From: Flavobacterium sp. 102 | Lineage (GTDB): Bacteria; Bacteroidota; Bacteroidia; Flavobacteriales; Flavobacteriaceae | NCBI RefSeq assembly: GCF_003634615.1 | Contig: NZ_RBKX01000001.1 | Span: 992,001-1,056,000, forward strand | Direction of reading: 5' to 3' | Length of the DNA stretch: 64,000 nucleotides | Part shown: positions 25,193 through 34,090 of the stretch, one piece after another | Layout: the number at the start of each line of letters is the position of its first letter | How positions within the stretch are numbered: the first letter of the stretch is position 1 | Position numbers and translations under genes: made by a program | The notes under the pieces: generated by a model | What the model saw: only the letters and a program-made list of their open reading frames with translations | What the model was told of the DNA's origin: nothing | Databases searched by the model: none

Positions 25193-26971
25193 CTATAAAT
25201 TAGTGTCTCCGCGAAGTTTTCGGTATTTATTCCGCGAGTCGACAAAGAAAATACTGTCTTCGTGTTTGAAGATGATTTCTTCATAAAGTGGTTTGGCTTT
25301 TTCGACATCACTCAAATTGGTATTGTAAATCTCCGCCGAATAGTAAAGCGCTTCATCTATGTAAATGCATTCTTTGTGATGGGTTACAATGGCATTATAG
25401 TTTTCCAAAGCTTTGGTGAAATCGCCCATTTTTTCGTAGGTTTTACCAATGCGTAATAAAGTCACCGGTTCGATTTCTTCGCCTTTGTGTTCTTTTAAAA
25501 TCAGTTGGAATTGCGCCAAAGATTCCGCTTTTTTATTTTGGTACAACAAAAAATCAGCGCGGGCAAATTTCTTTAATGCTATTTGAGTCGAATCTTCTAC
25601 GGTATTGTCGCTGATGAGTAAGAACAAATCTAAAGCATCATTGGCAATCAATTGTGAAGCAGCCGATTTGAGCACTTTTAATTGGTGTGTTGCCCATTCA
25701 AAATCGCCTTTAAAATAACTGGTTTTGGCAGTTTTTAATTGCGCTTCCTGCCCGGTAATATCACCGCCCATGTCTTCGCCTACCTGAGAATAATAAATCA
25801 ACGCCTGGTTGTATTTTTCTTCCAGTAAAAGAATATCGGCCAATTGCATTTTGATGGCTGCGGTTTGGTAGCGGTTCAATGGCATTTCCATGGCATTTTT
25901 CAAAATTGCTTTCGCTTTTTCGGGATTGTTGAGGTGAAAAGCCGTGAAATCTGCTTCCAATTCCAATAAGGATAAAGTATACGGACTTACGCCAAATTCT
26001 TTGATCAATTGATCCAATTCGGCAGTAATGGCGACATAATCTTTATCGGTGGCATGATCAATTTTCATCTCCATCAAATAAGAATGTGCCTGAATCAACA
26101 GTTCTAAATCGTTGGTGTTTTCTAAAACAAAAGTCAAAATTTCTTTGGCTGAATCTTGGTCGTTATCTTCAATGGCCATTTCGCCCAAATTGACGATATT
26201 TCCAAAAGATTCGGGGTTTCTTTTGTAAATGGCTTTTTGCTGGATAAAGGCTTTTCCATATTCTTTCTGTTGCACAAAATACCAACTTAAGAAATCATTC
26301 CAAAACACATCTTGTGTTTTTTGTGTTCTGATGAGCAAGGCTTTTTTCAAAGAATTGTTGAAATTTTCATCACCATCTTCCGTCATAAAACGCGATAATT
26401 GGTTTTGGATAATCGGCAAGTTTTGCGGATTTAGATTGGCTTCCATTAAATAAGTTTCAATCATCAAATCGGTTTCGCCTTTTTGTCCGTAAAGCATCGC
26501 CATCTGGAAGTTGAAACTCAATCTAGGGTCGATTTCCAAAGCGGTTTTATAAGCCAAAAGCGCATAATCAAACAAAGCTTTTCTTTCGAATGTGTAAGCC
26601 AATCCATAAGCTTCGTTGGCATTTTTTTTGATTCTGTCAATTGCCTGATTGTACTGTTTGTTGGCTTTCTCTTGGTTTTTTTGCAACTGAAAATTAAAAC
26701 CCAATTCGATTAAAAGACTACTCTGTTTGTATTTGTCGAGCCTTTCTTGTATGGCTTTTTCAGCTTTGTCAAATTGTTGCAGTTGTTGGTAACACTCAAT
26801 TACTTTTTGGAAATAATTGGAGTTGCCTTGTTGTGCTTTCAGCAGTTCTTCATAGCTCACTAAGGCTTTTTCAAATTCACCTCGGTCAAAATAATTATTG
26901 GCCAATTGCTCGTTTTGAGCCGAAGCCCAAAGCGAAAGGAATAAGAATAAGATAGAGAGAATTTTTTTCAT
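25193..26971 (-). CDS. Tetratricopeptide repeat protein, periplasmic
   Basis: 592 residues. A signal peptide (MKKILSILFLFLSLWASAQ) is followed by TPR helices throughout, for example YFDRGEFEKALVSYEELLKAQ (about 28-48), AYGLAYTFERKALFDYALLAYKTALEIDP (about 120-150) and IGKTYEKMGDFTKALENYNAIVTHH (about 525-550). TPR proteins are scaffolds for protein contacts. This one is probably periplasmic or lipid-free outer-membrane associated. No enzymatic motif and no specific partner visible. It is upstream of the DUF4286 gene and rsmA on the same strand. Confidence 0.88.
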   Translation of the reverse strand: MKKILSILFLFLSLWASAQNEQLANNYFDRGEFEKALVSYEELLKAQQGNSNYFQKVIECYQQLQQFDKAEKAIQERLDKYKQSSLLIELGFNFQLQKNQEKANKQYNQAIDRIKKNANEAYGLAYTFERKALFDYALLAYKTALEIDPRLSFNFQMAMLYGQKGETDLMIETYLMEANLNPQNLPIIQNQLSRFMTEDGDENFNNSLKKALLIRTQKTQDVFWNDFLSWYFVQQKEYGKAFIQQKAIYKRNPESFGNIVNLGEMAIEDNDQDSAKEILTFVLENTNDLELLIQAHSYLMEMKIDHATDKDYVAITAELDQLIKEFGVSPYTLSLLELEADFTAFHLNNPEKAKAILKNAMEMPLNRYQTAAIKMQLADILLLEEKYNQALIYYSQVGEDMGGDITGQEAQLKTAKTSYFKGDFEWATHQLKVLKSAASQLIANDALDLFLLISDNTVEDSTQIALKKFARADFLLYQNKKAESLAQFQLILKEHKGEEIEPVTLLRIGKTYEKMGDFTKALENYNAIVTHHKECIYIDEALYYSAEIYNTNLSDVEKAKPLYEEIIFKHEDSIFFVDSRNKYRKLRGDTNL

Positions 26972-27075
26972 TTGTAAATTCTATTGTTTTTCAAAGGTCA
27001 AATGTAATTCGCATAAATGGTGTTTCATTTGGAATCAAATTTTCGGAATGCTCATTTCATGTTTCAAATTAAACG

Positions 27076-27122
27076 AACAATGTACTAAAGTAACACTTTT
27101 TGTGCTCCGTTAGTACATTGTT
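27076..27122 (-). terminator. Terminator-like inverted repeat after serS
   Basis: AACAATGTACTAA and TTAGTACATTGTT form a 13-bp perfect stem around a 21-nt loop that itself contains GCACAAAAAGTGTTAC. It lies directly downstream of the serS stop (18 bp). Confidence 0.6.
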
Positions 27123-27139
27123 TGCTAAAGATTAACTAT

Positions 27140-28411
27140 TTAGTTAATGATATCAAAACCAGTGTAAGGACGTAAAACTTCCGGAATTACAATACCTTCC
27201 GGTGTTTGGTAATTCTCTATGATTCCGGCTAAAACTCTAGGCAAAGCCAATGAACTTCCATTTAGGGTGTGTGCCAATTGGGTTTTTCCGTCTTTTCCTT
27301 TGAAACGCAATTTCAAACGATTGGCTTGGAAAGTTTCAAAATTAGATACCGAAGAGATTTCTAGCCATCGGTCTTGCGCTGTTGAAAATACTTCAAAGTC
27401 ATAAGTCAATGCTGAAGCAAAACTCATATCGCCCCCGCAAAGGCGAAGAATTCTATAGGGTAATTTCAATTCCTGAAGAATTCCTTTTACGTGTTCTACC
27501 ATACCGTCTAAGGCTTGGTAAGAGTTATCAGGATGTTCAACACGAACGATTTCTACTTTGTCAAATTGGTGCAAACGGTTCAAACCACGAACGTGCGCGC
27601 CATAAGAACCGGCTTCGCGACGGAAACACGGTGTATAACCTGTGCACAAAACCGGCAATTCACTTTCCTGCAAAATCACATCGCGGAACAAATTCGTTAC
27701 CGGAACTTCAGCAGTTGGAATTAAGTACAAATCGTCAATGCCAACGTGGTACATTTGTCCTTCTTTGTCCGGCAATTGTCCGGTTCCGTAACCTGAAGCT
27801 TCGTTGACCAAATGCGGTACTTGAAACTCTTGGTAACCGGCTTCGGTATTTTTATCAAGGAAATAGGAAATCAAAGCGCGTTGCAATTTAGCACCTTTTC
27901 CTTTGTAGACAGGAAATCCGGCACCGGTGATTTTTACGCCTAATTCGAAATCGATGATGTCATATTTTTTAACCAATTCCCAGTGAGGTTGCGCACCTTC
28001 ATGTAAAACAGGAATATCGCCTTCTTGAAAAACGTTTAGGTTTTCTTCCGGTGTTTTGCCTTCCGGAACGATATCGGCAGGAAGATTCGGTAATAAATAC
28101 ATTTTTTGCGTCAATTCGGTAGCGAAGGCATCTAATTTCTCAGACAATTCTTTACTGCTTTCTTTGAGTTGACTCGTTTTTTGTTTTAGGATTTCGGCTT
28201 TGGCTTTTTCTCCGTTTTTCATCATTTCACCAATAGCAGAAGATAATTTATTGGCTTCTGCCAAAGTATTGTCAAGAGCCACTTGTGTGCTTCTTCTGTT
28301 TTCGTCTAATTGGATTACTTCTGTTACAATGGCTTTAGCATCCATGTGCTTTTTGGCCAAAGCGGTAATCACTTTCTCTTTATTTTCTCTGATGTAACTA
28401 ATTTGTAACAT
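27140..28411 (-). CDS. serS: Seryl-tRNA synthetase
   Basis: 423 residues, class II synthetase charging tRNA-Ser. The N-terminal coiled-coil arm (about 30-105, with LAEANKLSSAIGEMMKNGEKAKAEILKQKTSQLKE spread over it) is followed by the catalytic core: motif 2 CFRREAGSYGAHVRGLNRLHQFDKVE and motif 3 LNGSSLALPRVLAGIIENYQ. Length is typical. It stands alone, with a -7 box TAAATTTG upstream at 28441-28434 on the minus strand, about 30 bp before the start. Confidence 0.96.
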   Translation of the reverse strand: MLQISYIRENKEKVITALAKKHMDAKAIVTEVIQLDENRRSTQVALDNTLAEANKLSSAIGEMMKNGEKAKAEILKQKTSQLKESSKELSEKLDAFATELTQKMYLLPNLPADIVPEGKTPEENLNVFQEGDIPVLHEGAQPHWELVKKYDIIDFELGVKITGAGFPVYKGKGAKLQRALISYFLDKNTEAGYQEFQVPHLVNEASGYGTGQLPDKEGQMYHVGIDDLYLIPTAEVPVTNLFRDVILQESELPVLCTGYTPCFRREAGSYGAHVRGLNRLHQFDKVEIVRVEHPDNSYQALDGMVEHVKGILQELKLPYRILRLCGGDMSFASALTYDFEVFSTAQDRWLEISSVSNFETFQANRLKLRFKGKDGKTQLAHTLNGSSLALPRVLAGIIENYQTPEGIVIPEVLRPYTGFDIIN

Positions 28412-28540
28412 GTCATTTTCTTTATTGCGCTCGCAAATTTAATGAAATGTTTGATAAATCCTTTCTGATGCTGAAAAACTTGCCTTTTGTAACCAAATTA
28501 TAATCAAAGTGATAGGTTTAATTTATCATTTCTTTGACAG

Positions 28541-28568
28541 TTGTCTACCTTAATAATTGCTATATTCG
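28541..28568 (+). promoter_or_regulatory. Putative promoter of the M1 aminopeptidase
   Basis: TTG at 28541-28543, 17 nt, TATATTCG at 28561-28568 (one mismatch to TAnnTTTG), 22 bp before the ATG. Confidence 0.45.
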
Positions 28569-28589
28569 CAAAAAAATCAATTGCCTACT

Positions 28590-30506
28590 ATGAAAAAGTG
28601 CTACTTTTTAGTATTTTATCTTACAATATCTTTTGTTTTTGCCCAAGAAGGTATTTTAGAGACTAACAGAATTGCCGAATCGGAAATGAAATCTGCTTCA
28701 CAGCTCATGAATTTTCAGGTCAATCCCAATACCACAAACTACGATGTTACTTACAGCAAGCTTGAATTTACAGTAAATCCTGCTGTTTATTTTATAACCG
28801 GAAAAGTAACCACGACTTTCAAGGCGTTGAGCGATATGACAACGGTTACTTTTGATTTAACAGATCAATTGACGGTTAGTTCCGTAAAACAAGGCGCTAC
28901 CGATTTGTCTTTTGAGCAAAACACCGACGATGAGTTGGTGATTACTTTGCCAAGCACTTTAATTACAGGGAATTTTGCCACTGTGGAAATCAATTATTCC
29001 GGTGCTCCGGCTAGTGGTGAGCAAGCTTTTACGAGAAGTACTCATAATGGCGCTTCGATTATTTGGACATTGTCGGAGCCATTTGGAGCGAGAGATTGGT
29101 GGCCTTGTAAACAAGATTTGAATGATAAGATTGACAGCATTGATGTGTATATCACGGCACCATCGCAATATGTTAGTGTGGCTAATGGTGTTGAACCGGA
29201 AGCGCCGGTAACCAATGGTGCAAATAAAACCACTCATTTTCACCACAGCTATCCTATACCGGCTTATTTAGTAGCAATAGCGGTCACTAATTACCAAGTT
29301 TATACACAAACCGCCGGAATAGAGCCTAATACTTTTCCGATTGTAAATTATATTTATCCTGAGAGTTATGCGGCGGCGGTTGTTTCTTTAGCCCAAACGC
29401 CTGTGATTATGGATTTGTTTGAGAATTTGTTTGAAACCTATCCTTTTAGTGCCGAAAAGTATGGTCATGCCCAATGTGGTTTTGGGGGCGGAATGGAACA
29501 TACGACTGTTTCCTTTATGGGAAATTTCAGTCGGGGTTTGATTGCTCACGAATTGGCACACCAATGGTTTGGCGATAAAATTACTTGTGGAACTTGGAAA
29601 GACATTTGGTTGAATGAAGGATTTGCAACTTATTTATCGGCGCTCACCATTGAGAATTTAGACGGATTGGATGCTTTTATCATACAAAAATCGGGGATGA
29701 TTGATTTTATTACTTCGAGTCCGGCCGGAAATGTGTATTTAACTGATGTGCAAGCAACTAATGTCAGCAGAATTTTTAGTAGCCGATTGAGTTACAACAA
29801 AGGCGCGATGGTTTTAGAAATGTTGCGTTTTAAAATGGGGGATACCGCTTTTTTTCAAGCGATAAGAAATTATTTAGCCGATCCTAATTTGGCTTATAAA
29901 TACGCAGTAACTACAGATTTAAAAGCGCATTTGGAAACAGTTTACGGACAAGATTTAACCGAGTTCTTTGAGGATTGGATTTACAATCAAGGATATCCAA
30001 TTTATACCATTACGGCTCAAAATTGGGGCGAAGGTCAAGCCAAATTTGTAATCAACCAAACACAATCAGATCCTTCGGTGACTTATTTTGAAATGCCGGT
30101 TCCGGTTAGAGTGTATGGTGCTTTGGGAGAACAAGCCGATTTGGTTTTGAACAACACTTTTGATGGTGAAGAGATTATTGCTAATGTTCCTTTTGCCATA
30201 ACCGGTGTTGAATTTGATCCTGAAAAACATATTATTTCTAAAAACAATACTGCCTCACTTGGGAATGAGGTTTTTGACCTAGCCAATGCTATAGTGCTGT
30301 ATCCGAATCCGAGTGCTGAGGTTTTGCACATTCAAATGCCAACTTCACTTGTTTTGGAAAAAGCGGTTATTTACAACAGTCTTGGGCAAAAAGTATCGGA
30401 AAGTAATACTTTGGATTTCTCTGTGAGCAACTTGTCTTCGGGTGTTCATTACCTGCAAATTCAGACAATGGAAGGGACTTATCATAAAAAATTCATAAAA
30501 AAATAA
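28590..30506 (+). CDS. M1-family T9SS aminopeptidase
   Basis: 638 residues. A signal peptide (MKKCYFLVFYLTISFVFAQ) is followed by an N-terminal beta domain and a gluzincin catalytic domain with zinc motif HELAHQWFGDK: H320, E321, H324 and, 18 residues later, E343 (LNEGFATY). The substrate-recognition loop is GGMEHTT in place of the usual GxMEN. The C-terminal T9SS sorting domain (IVLYPNPSAEVLHIQM ... THKKFIKK-type end) covers the last 75 residues. It should be a secreted or surface aminopeptidase. The start at M12 of the longer frame is chosen because it begins the signal peptide and lies 22 bp after the promoter. Confidence 0.92.
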   Translation: MKKCYFLVFYLTISFVFAQEGILETNRIAESEMKSASQLMNFQVNPNTTNYDVTYSKLEFTVNPAVYFITGKVTTTFKALSDMTTVTFDLTDQLTVSSVKQGATDLSFEQNTDDELVITLPSTLITGNFATVEINYSGAPASGEQAFTRSTHNGASIIWTLSEPFGARDWWPCKQDLNDKIDSIDVYITAPSQYVSVANGVEPEAPVTNGANKTTHFHHSYPIPAYLVAIAVTNYQVYTQTAGIEPNTFPIVNYIYPESYAAAVVSLAQTPVIMDLFENLFETYPFSAEKYGHAQCGFGGGMEHTTVSFMGNFSRGLIAHELAHQWFGDKITCGTWKDIWLNEGFATYLSALTIENLDGLDAFIIQKSGMIDFITSSPAGNVYLTDVQATNVSRIFSSRLSYNKGAMVLEMLRFKMGDTAFFQAIRNYLADPNLAYKYAVTTDLKAHLETVYGQDLTEFFEDWIYNQGYPIYTITAQNWGEGQAKFVINQTQSDPSVTYFEMPVPVRVYGALGEQADLVLNNTFDGEEIIANVPFAITGVEFDPEKHIISKNNTASLGNEVFDLANAIVLYPNPSAEVLHIQMPTSLVLEKAVIYNSLGQKVSESNTLDFSVSNLSSGVHYLQIQTMEGTYHKKFIKK

Positions 30507-30546
30507 TCTAAAACAAATATTATATGCACGAGTAAGGTGAAAACCT

Positions 30547-30554
30547 TACTTTTG
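30547..30554 (+). promoter_or_regulatory. Possible rseP -7 box within a hairpin
   Basis: TACTTTTG at 30547-30554 matches TAnnTTTG, 30 bp before rseP, but has no clear TTTG upstream. It overlaps a stem GTAAGGT - GAAA - ACCTTAC flanked by GCAC/GTGC, which may instead terminate the aminopeptidase gene. Confidence 0.35.
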
Positions 30555-30583
30555 TGCGTTTAAAAGAAACTGACAAATAAGAA

Positions 30584-31930
30584 ATGGAAATTGCAATCAA
30601 ACTATCTCAATTTTTACTGAGTTTATCAATATTAATTATACTTCACGAATTAGGGCATTTTATTCCGGCCAAATTATTTAAAACTAGGGTAGAGAAGTTC
30701 TACTTGTTTTTTGACATCAAATATTCTTTGCTGAAAAAGAAAATCGGTGAAACTGAATACGGTATCGGTTGGTTGCCTTTGGGCGGTTATGTGAAAATCT
30801 CCGGAATGGTAGATGAAAGCATGGACACGGAGCAATTGGCACAAGAACCACAACCTTGGGAGTTCCGTTCTAAACCGGCTTGGCAACGTTTGATTATTAT
30901 GTTGGGCGGTGTAACGGTAAATTTCATTTTGGCTTTTATTATTTACATTGGAATGACTTTTTTCTATGGTGAAAAGTACATCAACAACAGTGAAGTGAAA
31001 GATGGTGTTTGGGTTCAAAACACGGAGCTTGAAAAGGTTGGGATTAAAACAGGAGATAAAATTGTCGCGATTGACGGTAAGGAAATTGTAAAATTTGAAC
31101 CTTCTGTTAATTTGGATGTTTTGATGGCTAAAACGGTTTTGGTTAACCGTAACGGAGAAGAGAAGACTATTGCTATACCACAAAACTTTATCGGAAAATT
31201 TATTGACAAAGACAAAAAAGAATTGATTGCTTTGAGAATGCCTTTTGTGGTTGGCGGATTTGCTGATGACTCTAAGAATAAAGAACAACTAAAAGTTAAA
31301 GATGTTTTTGTTTCAGTTAATGGTCAATCATTAAAATACTATGATCAAGCCGCTTCGGTTCTTTCTTCCTATAAAGGGAAAGAGGTTACTGCTATCGTTT
31401 TGCGTGATGGTAAAGAAACGCCTGTGAAGCTTATTGTAAACCAAGAAGGCAAAATGGGTGTTGGACCGGCACAAGTGACTGAAAGCAGTCTGGAGAAATT
31501 AGGCTATTACAAATTCAGCACGGAGCAGTTTGGGCTTTTTGAATCCATTCCGGTTGGAATTGACAAAGGGTTTGCGCAATTGGGCAACTACTGGAAACAA
31601 TTGAAACTTATTTTTAATCCTAGTACAGGAGCTTACAAAGGCGTAGGCGGATTTGCGGCTATTTATAATATATTCCCTGATTATTGGAGTTGGGAAGCTT
31701 TTTGGAGTATCACGGCTTTATTGTCAATTATGTTAGGGGTAATGAATTTATTGCCAATTCCTGCCTTAGATGGAGGTCATGTGATGTTCTTGTTGTATGA
31801 AATGATCTCAGGCAGAAAGCCAAGCGACAAGTTCTTAGAAAGAGCCCAAATGGTTGGTTTTGTATTACTTATTTCCCTGTTATTGTTTGCTAACGGAAAC
31901 GATATTTACAAGGCAATCATAGGCAAGTAA
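30584..31930 (+). CDS. rseP: RIP metalloprotease RseP (site-2 protease)
   Basis: 448 residues, inner-membrane zinc protease that cleaves anti-sigma factors and signal-peptide remnants within the membrane. Seen: HELGHF at H21-E22-H25 in the first membrane helix, PLGGYVKISGM, a PDZ region (about 130-300), and the second metal site NLLPIPALDGGH with D396 in the third helix. Final helix VGFVLLISLLLFANG. Length and layout are standard. It is followed by the tRNA-Asn region; no partner sigma or anti-sigma genes are in the window. Confidence 0.95.
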   Translation: MEIAIKLSQFLLSLSILIILHELGHFIPAKLFKTRVEKFYLFFDIKYSLLKKKIGETEYGIGWLPLGGYVKISGMVDESMDTEQLAQEPQPWEFRSKPAWQRLIIMLGGVTVNFILAFIIYIGMTFFYGEKYINNSEVKDGVWVQNTELEKVGIKTGDKIVAIDGKEIVKFEPSVNLDVLMAKTVLVNRNGEEKTIAIPQNFIGKFIDKDKKELIALRMPFVVGGFADDSKNKEQLKVKDVFVSVNGQSLKYYDQAASVLSSYKGKEVTAIVLRDGKETPVKLIVNQEGKMGVGPAQVTESSLEKLGYYKFSTEQFGLFESIPVGIDKGFAQLGNYWKQLKLIFNPSTGAYKGVGGFAAIYNIFPDYWSWEAFWSITALLSIMLGVMNLLPIPALDGGHVMFLLYEMISGRKPSDKFLERAQMVGFVLLISLLLFANGNDIYKAIIGK

Positions 31931-31957
31931 TATTTTTTGAAATTTTATTCGTTTTTA

Positions 31958-31988
31958 TTTGCAAAAAATAAAATTCGTTCTATCTTTG
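31958..31988 (+). promoter_or_regulatory. Promoter of the tRNA-Asn region
   Basis: TTTG at 31958-31961, 19 nt, TATCTTTG at 31981-31988, a textbook flavobacterial promoter. The first tRNA-like piece begins about 45 bp downstream and the intact tRNA at 32124. Confidence 0.6.
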
Positions 31989-32032
31989 CAACCGCTTAAA
32001 AGGATATAAATATCCTCTATAGCTAAAGAAAA

Positions 32033-32095
32033 AGAGCTTCTGACTGTTAATCAGAGTCCCGATAGTTATCGGGATTGGTTCGAGAAATGTTTTTT
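32033..32095 (+). repeat. tRNA-Asn-derived fragment upstream of the real tRNA
   Basis: AGAGCTTCTGACTGTTAATCAGAG (anticodon arm of tRNA-Asn) joined to TCCCGATAGTTATCGGGA and then TTGGTTCGAG (part of the T-arm). It lacks the acceptor and D arms. It is the leftmost member of the array that continues after 32254. Confidence 0.8.
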
Positions 32096-32123
32096 GAAAT
32101 AATAGAATTTACAATATACAGTT

Positions 32124-32197
32124 TCCTCCTTAGCTCAGTTGGTTAGAGCATCTGACTGTTAATCAGAGGGTCCTTGGTTCGAGCCCAAGAGGGGGAG
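32124..32197 (+). tRNA. tRNA-Asn (anticodon GTT)
   Basis: Acceptor TCCTCCT pairs with AGGGGGA (one G-U), discriminator G. D-arm TAGCTCAGTTGGTTAGAGCA. Anticodon stem TCTGA/TCAGA with loop CTGTTAA, anticodon GTT. T-arm CTTGGTTCGAGCCCAAG. It is the only complete cloverleaf among the repeated Asn-like pieces here. Other copies between 32033 and 32870 lack the 5' half and carry insertions. Confidence 0.93.
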
Positions 32198-32253
32198 CTT
32201 TTTAGAAAGCCTGATGCGAAAGTATTGGGCTTTTTTCATTTATAAAATAATAC

Positions 32254-32801
32254 TAAAGCATCTGACTGTTAATCATAGTCCCGATAGCTATCGGGATTGG
32301 TTCGAGCCCAAGCCCCGATAGTAATCGGGGGGAGCTTATTAGAAAGCCTGATGCGAAAGTATTGGGCTTTTTTCATTTATAAAATAATACTAAAGCATCT
32401 GACTGTTAATCATAGTCCCGATAGCTATCGGGATTGGTTCGAGCCCAAGCCCCGATAGTAATCGGGGGGAGCTTATTAGAAAGCCTGATACGAAAGTATC
32501 GGGCTTTTTTCATTTATAAAATAATACTAAAGCATCTGACTGTTAATCATAGTCCCGATAGCTATCGGGATTGGTTCGAGCCCAAGCCCCGATAGTAATC
32601 GGGGGGAGCTTATTAGAAAGCCTGATACGAAAGTATCGGGCTTTTTTCATTTATAAAATAATGCTAAAGCATCTGACTGTTAATCATAGTCCCGATAGCT
32701 ATCGGGATTGGTTCGAGCCCAAGCCCCGATAGTAATCGGGGGGAGCTTATTAGAAAGCCAGTCGCAAGACTGGCTTTTTTTGTTTAATTACATTGCAAAT
32801 G
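32254..32801 (+). repeat. 137-bp tandem array of tRNA-Asn remnants with palindromes and terminators
   Basis: Units start at 32254, 32391, 32528 and 32665, spaced exactly 137 bp. Each has TAAAGCATCTGACTGTTAATCA (anticodon arm), the palindrome CCCGATAGCTATCGGGA replacing the variable region, TTGGTTCGAGCCCAAG (T-arm), a second hairpin CCCCGATAGTAATCGGGG, GGAGCTT (acceptor 3' side), then a terminator. In the units this terminator is AAGCC(T)GATAC-GAAA-GTATCGGGCTTTTTT or a close variant; in the last unit it is AAGCCAGTC-GCAA-GACTGGCTTTTTT. The 5' acceptor and D-arm are missing, so no unit can fold as tRNA. Near-identity of units indicates recent amplification. Confidence 0.92.
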
Positions 32802-32811
32802 AATATAATAT

Positions 32812-32891
32812 TTACATCTGACTGTTAATCAGAGCCCCGATAGTAATCGGGGGAGCTTATTAGAGAGCCAGTCTTATGACTGGCTTTTTTT
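32812..32891 (+). repeat. Shortened sixth tRNA-Asn-like unit with terminator
   Basis: ACATCTGACTGTTAATCAGAG joined directly to CCCCGATAGTAATCGGGG, GGAGCTTATTAG, then hairpin AGCCAGTC-TTAT-GACTGGCT and a T run. The T-arm and the first palindrome are absent. Confidence 0.8.
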
Positions 32892-32919
32892 ATTTAATTT
32901 TATTTCAAATTGAACATAT

Positions 32920-33213
32920 ATGCACTTTGTTTACATTCTTCATTCGGTGAAAATTAATCGTTTTTATATTGGTTATACTTCTAATCTTGACCTTAGAATG
33001 GAATTTCATGAGCATGCCGAGAGTAGAAAGTTTACTTATAATGCTGATGATTGGACTTTGTTCTTCACCATTAACTGTGGATCCAAATCTCAGGCTCTTG
33101 CTATCGAAAAGCATATTAAGGCTATGAAAAGTAAGGTATATATTGAAAACCTAAAGAAGTATCCTGAGATGGTGGAAAAATTACTTAAAAAGTATGAGGT
33201 ATTTGACGCTTAA
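32920..33213 (+). CDS. GIY-YIG nuclease family protein
   Basis: 97 residues. The GIY-YIG core is visible as FVYILHS (GIY-like) and RFYIGYTSNLDLRMEFH (YIG plus catalytic Arg region), with a C-terminal EKHIKAMKSKVYIENLKK helix containing the conserved Glu (E65 area). Small stand-alone GIY-YIG proteins of about 80-100 residues (UPF0213/YhbQ-like) are common in flavobacteria, often beside tRNA or rRNA genes. Their role is unsettled; the nuclease fold suggests DNA cleavage or mobility. It starts 29 bp after the last terminator of the tRNA-derived array, so an association with that array is possible but unproven. Confidence 0.88.
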   Translation: MHFVYILHSVKINRFYIGYTSNLDLRMEFHEHAESRKFTYNADDWTLFFTINCGSKSQALAIEKHIKAMKSKVYIENLKKYPEMVEKLLKKYEVFDA

Positions 33214-33222
33214 TCTTTCCTC

Positions 33223-33490
33223 TCAATTCCCACCACCATTGATAATCTCCAACACCTTATTCAAAGCTTCTTCTGATTTCAACTCAATATCCGGATTCAC
33301 ACCAACTCTATCCAAACGAACGCCGTCATACGTATAGAAATCGGCAATGGGCAATATCAGCATGTATTTTCCGGACACCACAAAAGGAGATGCCGCTAAC
33401 ATTCTTCCCAGTTTTGCTTTGCCGCCAAATATACGTACGTCCGCATTTTTGGGAGAAGTTACGGTAAATTGTTCTTTAGCTATTTTCAAC
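33223..33490 (-). pseudogene. Internally deleted copy of the S41 peptidase gene
   Basis: The translated frame joins IAKEQFTVTSPKNADVRIFGGKAKLGRML directly to AASPFVVSGKYMLILPIADFYTYDGVRLDRVGVNPDIE. In the intact paralogue at 42847-44196 these two blocks are separated by roughly 300 residues containing the whole catalytic core. The junction falls at CTAACAT, which occurs at both break points in the intact gene, so a short-homology deletion is likely. The N-terminal signal peptide is also lost; upstream codons (to 33537) do not match the family. It is a non-functional relic oriented like its parent, about 9.6 kb away. Confidence 0.85.
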
Positions 33491-33537
33491 ACTATAAATA
33501 TCTTCTTTGCTATTTCTAAAATTTTCTTGAATATCAT

Positions 33538-34090
33538 GATTCAGGAAATGATTTTTATAGGTATTCCATTTTCAACAATAGTATTTTTGTTTTGGCTATT
33601 TAGATATTTGATTACGACAGAGTTTTGAAATAAAGGCGTTATTATATATTGATGTGAAATTATAATGCCTAAATTTAATAAAGAATAGTATTATATAAAT
33701 GAATTTTGTTTTTAATTTTAACACTTTGCAACTGTGTATAGAATAACATTGCAATTGGTTTGAAATATGTATTAAATAGGTAACAAAGGTATTGAAGTGT
33801 TTGTAATGAATACACTAGGGTTTTGCAATGATTACTGAATAGTTTTGTAAGTATGTTTAAATGCTATGAAATACTTATTTAACCAGTTGGGTGTAATTAT
33901 TTGAATTAAAAAAGGTCAATAAATATTAATCAAAATTTTGAAATTCAACACCTTGACGTTATCAAAAACCAATTCATTTTACAACAAATAATTATACTAG
34001 AAGTAGATTTAACTATTGTTAGACAGATAACTCTAAGTAGTAAATTTTTAGATAATGCAATAAAATATATAAATTAATTATAGAATAATT
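33538..34090. other. AT-rich gene-free region
   Basis: No ORF with recognisable content, no tRNA, and no strong hairpin or repeat. It is unusually AT-rich, like the gene that follows, consistent with an acquired segment. I do not see a confident promoter for the 34091 gene. Confidence 0.5.

Noticed and set aside
32254..32801. Cluster of functional tRNA-Asn genes or a CRISPR array
   Set aside because: Units lack the 5' acceptor and D-arm and carry inserted palindromes, so they cannot fold as tRNA. There are no spacers as in CRISPR.
33223..33537. Intact 104-aa gene
   Set aside because: It is two separated blocks of the S41 peptidase joined together, without the catalytic serine region or signal peptide.
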